Source: Bacteroidales bacterium (GTDB taxonomy: Bacteria; Bacteroidota; Bacteroidia; Bacteroidales; GCA-2748055). From it: DNA of 43,606 bases. This document shows, one piece after another, positions 7,172 to 15,457 of this stretch. The stretch lies in contig JAFGWU010000015.1 of NCBI GenBank assembly GCA_016936975.1, positions 1-43,606 of the forward strand, read 5' to 3'. Numbering within the stretch: the stretch's first letter is position 1; the number at the start of each line of letters is the position of its first letter. The notes beneath the pieces are model-generated. The model was not told the DNA's origin, searched no databases, and worked only from the letters and a program-made list of their open reading frames with translations. The position numbers were made by a program, and so were the translations under genes.

Positions 7172-8256
7172 ATCGGCAGGAACGATATACGGAGCTTCTG
7201 TTGCAGATGCTGTCGGTGCCCGCCCTGAGCAGGGAGGAGCATCAGCGTGCCGATTTTCTGGAAAATTATTTCAGAAATGCCGGAATACCCGTCCGCAGAA
7301 TCCATAACAACCTTATTGCAGGGGAGCCGGATGAAGATGGATCGCGCAGGACCATTCTGCTGAACAGTCACATTGATACGGTGCCACCCACCGGCGACTG
7401 GACCACTGATCCATTTAAACCGGTTATCGAAGGGAATAAAATTACCGCACTGGGGAGTAATGATGCCGGAGCCTCGGTCGTAGCCCTTATCTGGACTTTC
7501 GAGGACCTCAGGGAAAAGGTGCAGGACCGCCTGAGGCTTCTGCTGGTGCTGAGCGCCGAGGAGGAGGTTTCGGGAAGCAACGGGATCGCCTCATTGGTTG
7601 GTCAGCTTAAGGGAGTGGACGGTGCCATTATCGGGGAACCCACCTCCATGCAGCCGGCGGTGGCCGAAAGGGGATTGATGGTGATCGATGCCGAGGTGCA
7701 TGGTCGCCCGGGGCATACAGCACGCAATGAGGGGGATAACGCCATATACAAGGCACTGAAGGATATTATGGCCATCCGGCAGATTCAGTTTCCCGGGAAA
7801 TCGGAATGGCTGCCCGATCCATCCATCCAGGTGACCATGATCGAATCGGGAATGAAACATAACATCGTTCCGGATTTATGCAAATACGTGATTGATGTGA
7901 GGAGTAACGACTGTTACAGCAATCAGCAGCTGTTGGAACTGCTCAGGGAAACCTGCGGGGCAACTTTGCATCCAAGGTCCCTCCATCTGGGGGCCTCGAT
8001 CCTGCCGGTTAATCATTGCTTTCACCAGGCTATCAGGCTTTCCGGGCTGGAGCCATTCGGGTCCCTGACCCTGTCCGATATGGCCCTCCTGCCCTTCCCG
8101 GCCGTCAAAATGGGCCCCGGTCACTCTTCCCGGTCCCATACGGCAGATGAGTATATCTATATCGGGGAGATAGAAAAAGGGGTGATGGTCTATACCCGTT
8201 TTATCAATTCAGTATATACGATCTTAAAGCATAAAACCAATGAAACTATGGGATAA
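7168..8256 (+). CDS. argE: M20 metallo-deacylase, N-acyl-ornithine/citrulline deacylase (ArgE-like)
   Basis: Zinc-dependent amidohydrolase expected to remove the acyl group from N-acetyl/N-succinyl-ornithine or -citrulline. M20 signatures are complete: H68-x-D70 in NSHIDTV, bridging D99 in GSNDAG, catalytic E131-E132 in SAEEE, E157 in IGEPTS, the dimerisation-domain GRPGHTARNEG, and a late GPGHSSRSHTADEY with the final zinc histidine. It starts inside the proC stop and overlaps argH by 17 bp, so proC, this gene and argH are probably translated together. Bacteroidetes with a succinyl-ornithine transcarbamylase use such an enzyme on acyl-citrulline; that specificity is inferred from lineage. 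Confidence 0.88.
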   Translation: MNRQERYTELLLQMLSVPALSREEHQRADFLENYFRNAGIPVRRIHNNLIAGEPDEDGSRRTILLNSHIDTVPPTGDWTTDPFKPVIEGNKITALGSNDAGASVVALIWTFEDLREKVQDRLRLLLVLSAEEEVSGSNGIASLVGQLKGVDGAIIGEPTSMQPAVAERGLMVIDAEVHGRPGHTARNEGDNAIYKALKDIMAIRQIQFPGKSEWLPDPSIQVTMIESGMKHNIVPDLCKYVIDVRSNDCYSNQQLLELLRETCGATLHPRSLHLGASILPVNHCFHQAIRLSGLEPFGSLTLSDMALLPFPAVKMGPGHSSRSHTADEYIYIGEIEKGVMVYTRFINSVYTILKHKTNETMG

Positions 8257-9580
8257 GAACATTCCGATTGAACATGAAATCCTTCAGTTTACCACCGGGC
8301 AGGATCCGCTGTTCGATCGCTGCCTTGCGAAATATGATCTGCTGGGATCGATGGCACATGCAATCATGCTCTCGGAGACCGGACTGATTACAGGGGAGGA
8401 GGGGAAAGCACTGGTCGCTGAATTGAAAAGCATGTATCAGCAGGCGGATAGGCAGGGGATGGAGCTGGAGGAGGGTATTGAGGACATCCATACCCAGGTG
8501 GAGAAAATCCTGACGGAAAAACTGGGAGACCTTGGAAAGAAGATTCATACCGGCCGTTCACGCAATGACCAGGTGCTGGTCGACATCAAGCTGTACCTGC
8601 GGGATGAACTCAGGGCCATTGTCTTTTTGCTGAAAGGTTTCGTAAAGACCCTTTTATCGAAAAGCGAGGAGCACAGGATGCTGTTGATGCCCGGTTATAC
8701 CCATTTCCAGGTAGCCATGCCCTCCTCGTTCGGATTATGGTTCGGGGCCTATGCAGAAGCACTGGCCGATGACCTGAAGTTTCTCAATGGGGTCTATTCG
8801 GTGATAAACCAGAATCCGCTTGGTTCAGCAGCCGGTTATGGTACTTCTTTCCCGATCGACAGGAATCTGACAACCAGGCTCCTTAAATTCGGGAACCTGC
8901 ACGTTAATGCGATCAACGCCCAGCTCAGCCGGGGGAAGACAGAATGGTACATGACCACAGGGATTGCCGCGGTGGCCGGAACCCTCGGAAAGATGGCTAT
9001 GGACAGCGTCCTTTACCTCGGGCAGAATTACGGGTTTTTCTCCCTTCCCGATGCGTTGACAACAGGGTCAAGCATTATGCCCCACAAGAAAAATCCCGAT
9101 GTGCTTGAACTGATCCGGGCCAAATGCAACCGGCTACAACAACTTCCCTCCACGGTAATTTCAGTGACCACCAACCTGCCGTCGGGATATCATCGCGATT
9201 TTCAGATCCTGAAGGAATTGGTGTTCCCTGCCATTGAGGAGATTAAAACCTGCATCAGAATAGCCGACCAGGTAATGCAGTCGGTAACCGTCAACAAAAA
9301 TATCCTGGATGATCCGAAATATGCTTACCTGTTCAGTGTGGAAGCAGTTAATAAAAAAGTGATGGAAGGGGTGCCTTTCCGGGATGCCTACCGCGCAGTA
9401 GCCCGGGAGATTGCGGACGGACAATTTTCGCCGGGAAGGGTGCCCGGTTATACCCATATCGGAAGTATCGGGAATCAGGGGACCCGGGAGATACAGTCCA
9501 AACTCGAAGAGGCCCTATCCGGGTTTCATTTTACAGAGACGAATGAGATTTTTAAAACATTAACAGGGTATTACAGGTAA
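8240..9580 (+). CDS. argH: Argininosuccinate lyase
   Basis: Splits argininosuccinate into arginine and fumarate, the last step of the pathway. It belongs to the fumarase/aspartase superfamily: the signature GSSIMPHKKNP includes catalytic serines S277-S278, and HTGRSRNDQV lies near residues 108-117. Length 446 aa is usual. The start overlaps the upstream deacylase by 17 bp and the stop lies 3 bp before proB. Confidence 0.96.
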   Translation: MKLWDKNIPIEHEILQFTTGQDPLFDRCLAKYDLLGSMAHAIMLSETGLITGEEGKALVAELKSMYQQADRQGMELEEGIEDIHTQVEKILTEKLGDLGKKIHTGRSRNDQVLVDIKLYLRDELRAIVFLLKGFVKTLLSKSEEHRMLLMPGYTHFQVAMPSSFGLWFGAYAEALADDLKFLNGVYSVINQNPLGSAAGYGTSFPIDRNLTTRLLKFGNLHVNAINAQLSRGKTEWYMTTGIAAVAGTLGKMAMDSVLYLGQNYGFFSLPDALTTGSSIMPHKKNPDVLELIRAKCNRLQQLPSTVISVTTNLPSGYHRDFQILKELVFPAIEEIKTCIRIADQVMQSVTVNKNILDDPKYAYLFSVEAVNKKVMEGVPFRDAYRAVAREIADGQFSPGRVPGYTHIGSIGNQGTREIQSKLEEALSGFHFTETNEIFKTLTGYYR

Positions 9581-9583
9581 GGA

Positions 9584-10402
9584 ATGAATTACAGGAACAG
9601 GTTGAAGGATAAGCAGAAGATCGTCGTAAAAATAGGCACCAATCTGCTTACCCATGAAGACGGCGGATTGAATATGACCCGCATTGAAAAGCTGGTCAGG
9701 ATTCTTGCAGATCTGAAAAAGAAAGGGAAGGATATTATCCTGGTTTCATCGGGTGCAGTTGGAGTGGGAATGGAAATACTCGGACTGGACAGGAAGCCGG
9801 AGGACCTGACCAGGAAGCAGGCCATGGCGGCAGTAGGCCAGGCCGGATTGATCCGGTTGTATCAGAAATTCTTTGAGGCGCACCATATTCATGTGGCGCA
9901 GATCCTGCTCACCAGGGACGGACTGGAGTCCGGGAAAAGAAGGATTAATGCAAGGAACACGTTCAATGCCCTCCTGGAGATGGGGATTATGCCCATTGTC
10001 AATGAAAACGACACGGTTTCGACCGAGGAAATCGAGTTTGGTGATAATGATACCCTCTCCGCTGCGGTGGCCATCCTGGTATATGCCGATCTGCTGATTA
10101 TTCTCACCAATACAGATGGCGTTTACACTGCGGATCCGCATACCGATGAGTCCGCCAGGAAGGTGTCGAGGGTGGATGATGCCTGTTCGGACCTGAAGGA
10201 TATTGATCTGAACGGAAAATCGAGACTGGGATCGGGAGGAATGGCATCGAAGGTTGCAGCTGCAGAAATGTGCAGGGAGCATAATCTGGATGTGATTATT
10301 GCCGACGGGTCCGATCCGTTGACCATCCGGGATATCCTGGAAGGAAAGGAGCGGGGCACCTATTTTGTCAGTGAGACAACGGATGCCCCGAAAACCAGGT
10401 AG
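9584..10402 (+). CDS. proB: Glutamate 5-kinase, kinase domain only (no PUA domain)
   Basis: Phosphorylates glutamate to gamma-glutamyl phosphate, the committed proline step. The amino-acid-kinase fold is clear: VVKIGTNLLT at the start, VSSGAVGVGM, NARNTF, IVNENDTVS, FGDNDTLSA and the ATP-site ILTNTDGVYTADP. The protein stops at 272 aa after GKERGTYF, just where the E. coli-type enzyme (367 aa) continues into a C-terminal PUA domain. The next 63 bp contain no displaced PUA piece, so this is a natural short form and not a frameshift. Shorter ProB proteins exist elsewhere and may differ in oligomerisation and proline feedback. Confidence 0.93.
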   Translation: MNYRNRLKDKQKIVVKIGTNLLTHEDGGLNMTRIEKLVRILADLKKKGKDIILVSSGAVGVGMEILGLDRKPEDLTRKQAMAAVGQAGLIRLYQKFFEAHHIHVAQILLTRDGLESGKRRINARNTFNALLEMGIMPIVNENDTVSTEEIEFGDNDTLSAAVAILVYADLLIILTNTDGVYTADPHTDESARKVSRVDDACSDLKDIDLNGKSRLGSGGMASKVAAAEMCREHNLDVIIADGSDPLTIRDILEGKERGTYFVSETTDAPKTR

Positions 10403-10465
10403 GAAACATCCTTCGTTCGTTCTTCAGGAGCGTTGAGTTTTTAAATTTATTATCGTTAAGGTCAT

Positions 10466-11713
10466 ATGAACGCATTAGCTGAAACAGGGGAAAGGGCAAA
10501 AATGGCTGCCATGCAGTTTGCCCATCTGAATACGAAACGGAAAAATGATATTCTGCTCTCGTTTGCGGATGCCCTTCTTAAAAATACAACCACTATCCTG
10601 GAAGCAAACAACAAAGATATGAAGGAAGGGCAGGAGATGGGATTGTCGGGGGCGATTATGGACCGGCTGATGCTGTCGGATGATCGGTTCGCTTCCATGG
10701 CCGGAGGATTGAAGGATATTGCACAGCTTGAGGATCCTATCGGGGAGATTATTGAGATGAAAAAGCGGCCCAACGGATTGCTGATCGGCAAAAAAAGGGT
10801 TCCCCTGGGGGTTGTGGGGGTTATCTATGAGTCGAGGCCAAATGTCACGGCTGATGTGTCCGGACTGTGCATCAAGACCGGTAATGTGTGTATCCTAAGG
10901 GGGGGTAAGGAAGCTTTTAACAGCAACAATGCAATCGTACGGATACTCAGGGATGTTCTTGCGGAGCAGGGGATCGACCGGAATGTGGTGCAGCTGGTTC
11001 AGGACACTTCCAGGGAGAGTGCGATCGCGATGATGAAGCTCAATGCCTTCCTGGATATCCTGATCCCCCGCGGAGGCGCCGGCTTGATAAAGAGCGTGGT
11101 TGAAAACAGCACCGTTCCCATTATTGAGACCGGGGTGGGTAACTGCCATGTGTTTATTGATGAGAGCGCCGATCTGATGAAGGCCGTTAAAATTGTATTG
11201 AATGCCAAGACCCAGCGGCCGGGTGTGTGCAATGCACTGGAGAGCCTGCTTGTGCACCGGAAAATAGCGGGGGAGGTTCTGCCCGAACTGGGAAGACAGC
11301 TGGTAGAGAAGGGTGTGGAGATCAGGGGGGATGCCGCGGTAAGAACTTATATCCCTCAGGCCGGGGAGGCAACTGAGGCGGACTGGAGCACGGAATACCT
11401 GGATCTGATCCTGAGCATCCGGACGGTGGATTCGCTCCCTGAGGCCATCGACCATATCAATCATTACGGTTCGAAACATTCGGAATGCATCATTACCGAA
11501 AACTACTCCAACGCACAGGAATTCCTGGAAAAAATTGATGCGGCAGCGGTCTATGTAAATGCCTCAACCCGTTTTACCGACGGTTACGAATTCGGGTATG
11601 GAGCGGAGATAGGCATCAGCACGCAAAAACTGCACGCGCGCGGACCGATGGGACTGAAGGAACTGACCACCAGCAAGTACATCATTTATGGGAACGGGCA
11701 GGTACGGGAATGA
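10466..11713 (+). CDS. proA: Gamma-glutamyl phosphate reductase (glutamate-5-semialdehyde dehydrogenase)
   Basis: NADPH-dependent reduction of gamma-glutamyl phosphate to glutamate semialdehyde, which cyclises to the ProC substrate. Aldehyde-dehydrogenase-fold signatures are seen: GVVGVIYESRPNVT, the glycine-rich IPRGGAGL, catalytic C255 in RPGVCNALE, and the C-terminal YGAEIGISTQKLHARGPMG. Length 415 aa is normal. It ends the plus-strand arg/pro run; its stop is 2 bp from the convergent carA stop. Confidence 0.96.
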   Translation: MNALAETGERAKMAAMQFAHLNTKRKNDILLSFADALLKNTTTILEANNKDMKEGQEMGLSGAIMDRLMLSDDRFASMAGGLKDIAQLEDPIGEIIEMKKRPNGLLIGKKRVPLGVVGVIYESRPNVTADVSGLCIKTGNVCILRGGKEAFNSNNAIVRILRDVLAEQGIDRNVVQLVQDTSRESAIAMMKLNAFLDILIPRGGAGLIKSVVENSTVPIIETGVGNCHVFIDESADLMKAVKIVLNAKTQRPGVCNALESLLVHRKIAGEVLPELGRQLVEKGVEIRGDAAVRTYIPQAGEATEADWSTEYLDLILSIRTVDSLPEAIDHINHYGSKHSECIITENYSNAQEFLEKIDAAAVYVNASTRFTDGYEFGYGAEIGISTQKLHARGPMGLKELTTSKYIIYGNGQVRE

Positions 11714-11715
11714 GT

Positions 11716-12804
11716 TCATCCATCCCGCCGGCAGGCCTTAATGTTTTCGATGAACAGGTCAAACAGGAAGGCAGTGTCCGTCGGACCCCCTGAAGCTTCA
11801 GGGTGAAACTGGGTCGAAAAGAAGGGTTTGCTCACATGCTTCATCCCTTCATTCGTCTGATCATTAAGGTTGATGAAGAGCGGCTCCCATGATTCGGGCA
11901 GGGTGCGGTTGTCAATGGCAAATCCGTGATTCTGGGAGGTAATGTAGGCCTTATCGGTGCCAACTTCAAGAACAGGCTGATTGTGACTTCGGTGCCCGTA
12001 TTTCAGCTTGTAGGTATCGGCACCGGCCGCCAGGGCCATCAGCTGGTTCCCCAGGCAGATGCCGAAGATCGGTTTGTCGGATTCAAATGCCCGGGCAAGC
12101 GTTTGAATGGTTGCAGTGCACTGCTTCGGGTCCCCCGGACCGTTGGATATAAAAAGTCCGTCGTATTCTTCCCGGCTGATGTCATAATCCCATGGTACCC
12201 TGATTATGGTGGTGTCGCGTTCCAGGAGATAGCGTATGATGTTGTACTTGACACCGCAGTCGATCAGCAGGATTTTGTAACGCCCGTTGCCATATACCTC
12301 CTTTTGCCTGATGCTCACCTTTTCAACAAGGTTCTCCCTGTTGGGATCATAAAAATCGGGTTCCCGGTTATTGAAAACGACCTTTCCGAGCATGGAGCCT
12401 TTTTCCCTCAGAAGTTTGGTAATATGACGGGTATCCACTCCATAGATCCCGGGAATCCTGTGTTGCTTCAGCCACTCCCCAAGGCTTTTTTGCGCGCTCC
12501 AGTGCGAGTATTCATAGGAATAATCGGATATGACCAGGGCGGAGATATGCAGTGTGTCGGATTCAAAGAACCGAAGAAGGTTATTCTCGGTCTCTTCGTT
12601 CGGTACGCCGTAGTTGCCGACAATGGGATAGGTCAGAACCAGTATCTGTCCCCTGTAGGAAGGATCGGTAAGGCTTTCCGGGTAGCCGGTCATGGCGGTG
12701 TTAAACACGACCTCCCCGGCAATACTGCCTTCATGCCCGAACGATCTTCCGGTGAAGGTGCTTCCGTCTTCAAGCAAAAGGGTTATGGGTAACGGGTTCC
12801 TCAT
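11716..12804 (-). CDS. carA: Carbamoyl-phosphate synthase small (glutaminase) subunit
   Basis: Hydrolyses glutamine and passes ammonia to CarB. The N-terminal CarA-specific domain (LEDGSTFTGRSFG, residues 11-23) is followed by a class I glutamine amidotransferase domain with nucleophile C250 in FGICLGNQ and the pair H334/E336 in QFHPEASGG; FISNGPGDP is at 218-226. It is convergent with proA and lies only 10 bp behind the stop of the thioredoxin-like gene upstream, so it is probably transcribed with that gene rather than from its own promoter. Confidence 0.96.
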   Translation of the reverse strand: MRNPLPITLLLEDGSTFTGRSFGHEGSIAGEVVFNTAMTGYPESLTDPSYRGQILVLTYPIVGNYGVPNEETENNLLRFFESDTLHISALVISDYSYEYSHWSAQKSLGEWLKQHRIPGIYGVDTRHITKLLREKGSMLGKVVFNNREPDFYDPNRENLVEKVSIRQKEVYGNGRYKILLIDCGVKYNIIRYLLERDTTIIRVPWDYDISREEYDGLFISNGPGDPKQCTATIQTLARAFESDKPIFGICLGNQLMALAAGADTYKLKYGHRSHNQPVLEVGTDKAYITSQNHGFAIDNRTLPESWEPLFINLNDQTNEGMKHVSKPFFSTQFHPEASGGPTDTAFLFDLFIENIKACRRDG

Positions 12805-12814
12805 GGGAGCATGA

Positions 12815-14284
12815 TTAATTCAGATCAAGCCTGTCAAAGGTATTGATGATCTCCTCAGCCTGTTCGGGGGTGATCTTCTTGGCGATAATTTTCTTGTTTT
12901 TATCGAAAATAAACAGCTGGGGAAAACTCTTAAGGTTGTAAATCTTTCTGTACTCATTGGAGTAGGGGCTCCAGCAATTGATCCAGTCGAACATCTGGTT
13001 TTCGTTGATATAATCGACCCATTTCTGCTTTCCCTCTATGCTGTTTATGACGTGCACCGACAGAACCTCCACGCTTTTATCTTTCAGCCTCTGGTAAGCC
13101 TCATGAAGAGCAGGGGTATACCTTTTGCAGTGGCCGCAGTCGACCTCCCAGAAGTAGAGTATCGTAAACCTTGTGCGGATATCGTGGATCAGGAAGTCCT
13201 CCCCGATGTGGGGATCATTTTTTATGGCCGTGTCGAGCACTGCCATCTGAAAGTGCTCGGGGGGGATACGCCGCATAACGAGATTGGGGGCCGTTTGCCC
13301 GACAAGGGTGGGCTTGTTTTCTGCCAGGGTTTGACTGAGCTGTCTGATAAAATCGGGATTGCTCCAGGTTGCCTCGGGGATGTAATATTTTTCCGCGATG
13401 TGAAAATAGACGGCATCCATCCCCATGAATTTGCTTTCCGCGAAGTGGTTGAACAACGTAATTAGCATGTACCTGAATATCTCCCCGTTGGAACGGGAAC
13501 CTTCGATCAGAAAATCAACGGCGGTTTTCAGCGAATCGGGATGCTGGGGAACCACCCTGGAAATATAGGTTTTAATCTTATTTTCGTAAAGCGGGGTATG
13601 GAGCAACCGGACATCGGTAAAATCGAAATTGTCGAAATAGTGATTTTTAATATAGAAGTACCGGAGGCTGTCATTCTCCGCCGGGGTTCCTGACAGGATG
13701 GAGTCCGGGACGGCCGGCTCACGGGTGGCGAAAATAAAATCCGTAACGAACAGGCCGGGATGCTGCGCATTTAACCCTGTATAAAATTGCTCCACCTTAT
13801 GGTCGAGCTTTTTAAGTTCTTCCCTGGCATTCAAAGAGTCTTTTTTGTTTTTCGCGTTTTCCATCTCTTCCCTGTATCGTTCCGCATCGGTCCTGCTTTG
13901 CCGCAGCAGTTGCTTGTATTCAAGGAACAGATCATTGTCCGGGGAACCTTGGAATACCGTTTTTGCAACAAAATCCGAGGTGTCAGTCGCTATGGAGAAA
14001 ACCTGCAAAGAGTCGATCAGAAAATCAAAATAATAATTGGGATTGAGATAAATCAGGTACAGCCCGCCCCTGAACCTTTCCGGGCCTTCAAAAACGCCTG
14101 AGCCCCTGCTATCCAGAACCACCGTGTCTTTAGGGATCATCCTGGTAGTGAAATATTCTCCGAGGATCAGTGTATCTCCCGACAGGCCCTTAAAGGATAC
14201 TCCGATTCGATATCCCTGTCCCTTTACCGGGAGAAGAAAAGCCATCATTATAAAAACCACCATTATCCGCTTCATCATAACCAT
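12815..14284 (-). CDS. Exported thioredoxin-like protein (DUF4369/DUF5106 type)
   Basis: An exported, probably periplasmic TlpA-like disulfide oxidoreductase of a Bacteroidetes architecture: signal sequence (MMKRIMVVFIMMAFLLPV, ending near GQG), a beta-rich DUF4369-like N-terminal region, a helical DUF5106-like middle, and a C-terminal thioredoxin fold with redox motif CGHC at about residues 383-386 in WEVDCGHCKRYTP. The ATG at 14284 is chosen over the one at 14392 because AGGAAGG precedes it and a signal peptide follows directly; the longer form would bury the signal peptide and cross the -7 box at 14311. Substrate unknown. The link to carA 10 bp downstream is probably operonic only. Confidence 0.8.
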   Translation of the reverse strand: MVMMKRIMVVFIMMAFLLPVKGQGYRIGVSFKGLSGDTLILGEYFTTRMIPKDTVVLDSRGSGVFEGPERFRGGLYLIYLNPNYYFDFLIDSLQVFSIATDTSDFVAKTVFQGSPDNDLFLEYKQLLRQSRTDAERYREEMENAKNKKDSLNAREELKKLDHKVEQFYTGLNAQHPGLFVTDFIFATREPAVPDSILSGTPAENDSLRYFYIKNHYFDNFDFTDVRLLHTPLYENKIKTYISRVVPQHPDSLKTAVDFLIEGSRSNGEIFRYMLITLFNHFAESKFMGMDAVYFHIAEKYYIPEATWSNPDFIRQLSQTLAENKPTLVGQTAPNLVMRRIPPEHFQMAVLDTAIKNDPHIGEDFLIHDIRTRFTILYFWEVDCGHCKRYTPALHEAYQRLKDKSVEVLSVHVINSIEGKQKWVDYINENQMFDWINCWSPYSNEYRKIYNLKSFPQLFIFDKNKKIIAKKITPEQAEEIINTFDRLDLN

Positions 14285-14310
14285 GAATCCTTCCTGTTTT
14301 CGAAACCGCA

Positions 14311-14318
14311 CAAATTTA
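14311..14318 (-). promoter_or_regulatory. Bacteroidetes-type -7 box for the thioredoxin-like gene and carA
   Basis: The minus strand reads TAAATTTG, an exact TAnnTTTG, 26 bp before the ATG at 14284. It is the best promoter candidate for carA too, since only 10 bp separate the two genes. Confidence 0.45.
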
Positions 14319-14431
14319 ATGAAACGTCTATAAAATCTGTCATCCTGAAAGGTTAAATAGTCTGGAAACTTCATTTCTTGATGAAAATACACTAACTTGG
14401 AGACATCAATTTGATTCTTAATACCACTGCA

Positions 14432-15406
14432 ATGTATACCTTACTTGAAGCGCAAAATCTGGTGGAGAGACATCTTAAGACCCTCAAACTGCCCGATGCT
14501 CCGGCGGAGTTGTATGAGCCGGTAAAATATATCCTGTCTATCGGGGGCAAACGCATCCGGCCTGCTCTGGTTCTGATGAGTTGTGACCTGTTTTCCGGGG
14601 CACTGGAGTCGGCATTGAATCCCGCGGTGGCGATCGAAATATTCCACAATTTCACCCTGATGCATGATGATATCATGGACCGGTCGGAACTGCGAAGGGG
14701 GTATCCGACGGTTCATATTAAGTACAATGAGAACGTGGCCATACTGTCAGGCGATGTCATGTCAATCCTTGCCAGCAGGCTCATCAATCAATCCCCCGGG
14801 GTGGTGCTGCATACCGTTCACGAGATATTTACAAGGACCGCCATGGAGGTTTGTGAAGGACAGCAGATGGATATGAACTTTGAGGAGAAGCTCACCGTGA
14901 CCGAGGAGGAGTACCTGAGGATGATTGAGCTCAAAACGGCCGTCCTGATGGCTGCCAGCCTGAAGATGGGAGCGATACTCGGAGGGGCTTCCAGCAAGGA
15001 TGCGGAAGATCTCTATAATTTCGGGCGCAACCTGGGGATTGCATTCCAGTTACAGGATGATCTGCTGGATACTTATGGGGATGCCGGACTGGTCGGTAAA
15101 AAAACCGGTACCGATATCGTGGATAACAAGAAAACCTTCCTGATGGTCAGGGCACTCGATATTGCCGGTCCGGAACAGAAGGAGGAGCTCCACAGGTGGC
15201 TCAGGAAGAAGGAATTTGATCCGGAAGAGAAAATAAAGGCTGTGAAGAGCATCTTTGACGCCCTGAAAATAGAACAGCACGCAAAAGAGAAGATTCGGGC
15301 GTTTTACAGAATCGCCCTGGAGGATCTTAAAAGCCTCAACAGGCAGGAGGAACGAAAGAAGGAACTCTTTAACTTCGCAGAGTTTCTGATGAACCGCCAG
15401 AAGTAA
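14432..15406 (+). CDS. Polyprenyl diphosphate synthase (trans-isoprenyl chain elongation)
   Basis: Condenses isopentenyl diphosphate onto allylic diphosphates to make lipid precursors. Both aspartate-rich motifs are present: DDIMD at residues 79-83 and DDLLD at 209-213, with GGKRIRPALVL at 38-48. The first motif is the short DDxxD and not the DDxxxxD of bacterial farnesyl synthases. Phe at the fifth position before it suggests a fairly short product such as C15-C20, but product length cannot be settled here. The ATG at 14432 is used; an upstream TTG at 14411 would add seven residues without any supporting signal. Confidence 0.9.
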   Translation: MYTLLEAQNLVERHLKTLKLPDAPAELYEPVKYILSIGGKRIRPALVLMSCDLFSGALESALNPAVAIEIFHNFTLMHDDIMDRSELRRGYPTVHIKYNENVAILSGDVMSILASRLINQSPGVVLHTVHEIFTRTAMEVCEGQQMDMNFEEKLTVTEEEYLRMIELKTAVLMAASLKMGAILGGASSKDAEDLYNFGRNLGIAFQLQDDLLDTYGDAGLVGKKTGTDIVDNKKTFLMVRALDIAGPEQKEELHRWLRKKEFDPEEKIKAVKSIFDALKIEQHAKEKIRAFYRIALEDLKSLNRQEERKKELFNFAEFLMNRQK

Positions 15407-15416
15407 CCGGGAAACC

Positions 15417-15444
15417 AGTCGGCAGTTGGCAATCAGCAGTCGGC
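15417..15444. repeat. Degenerate heptamer minisatellite
   Basis: Four 7-bp units (AGTCGGC, AGTTGGC, AATCAGC, AGTCGGC) fill the 51-bp gap between two convergent genes. Confidence 0.6.
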
Positions 15445-15457
15445 GGTCTCACGATGC

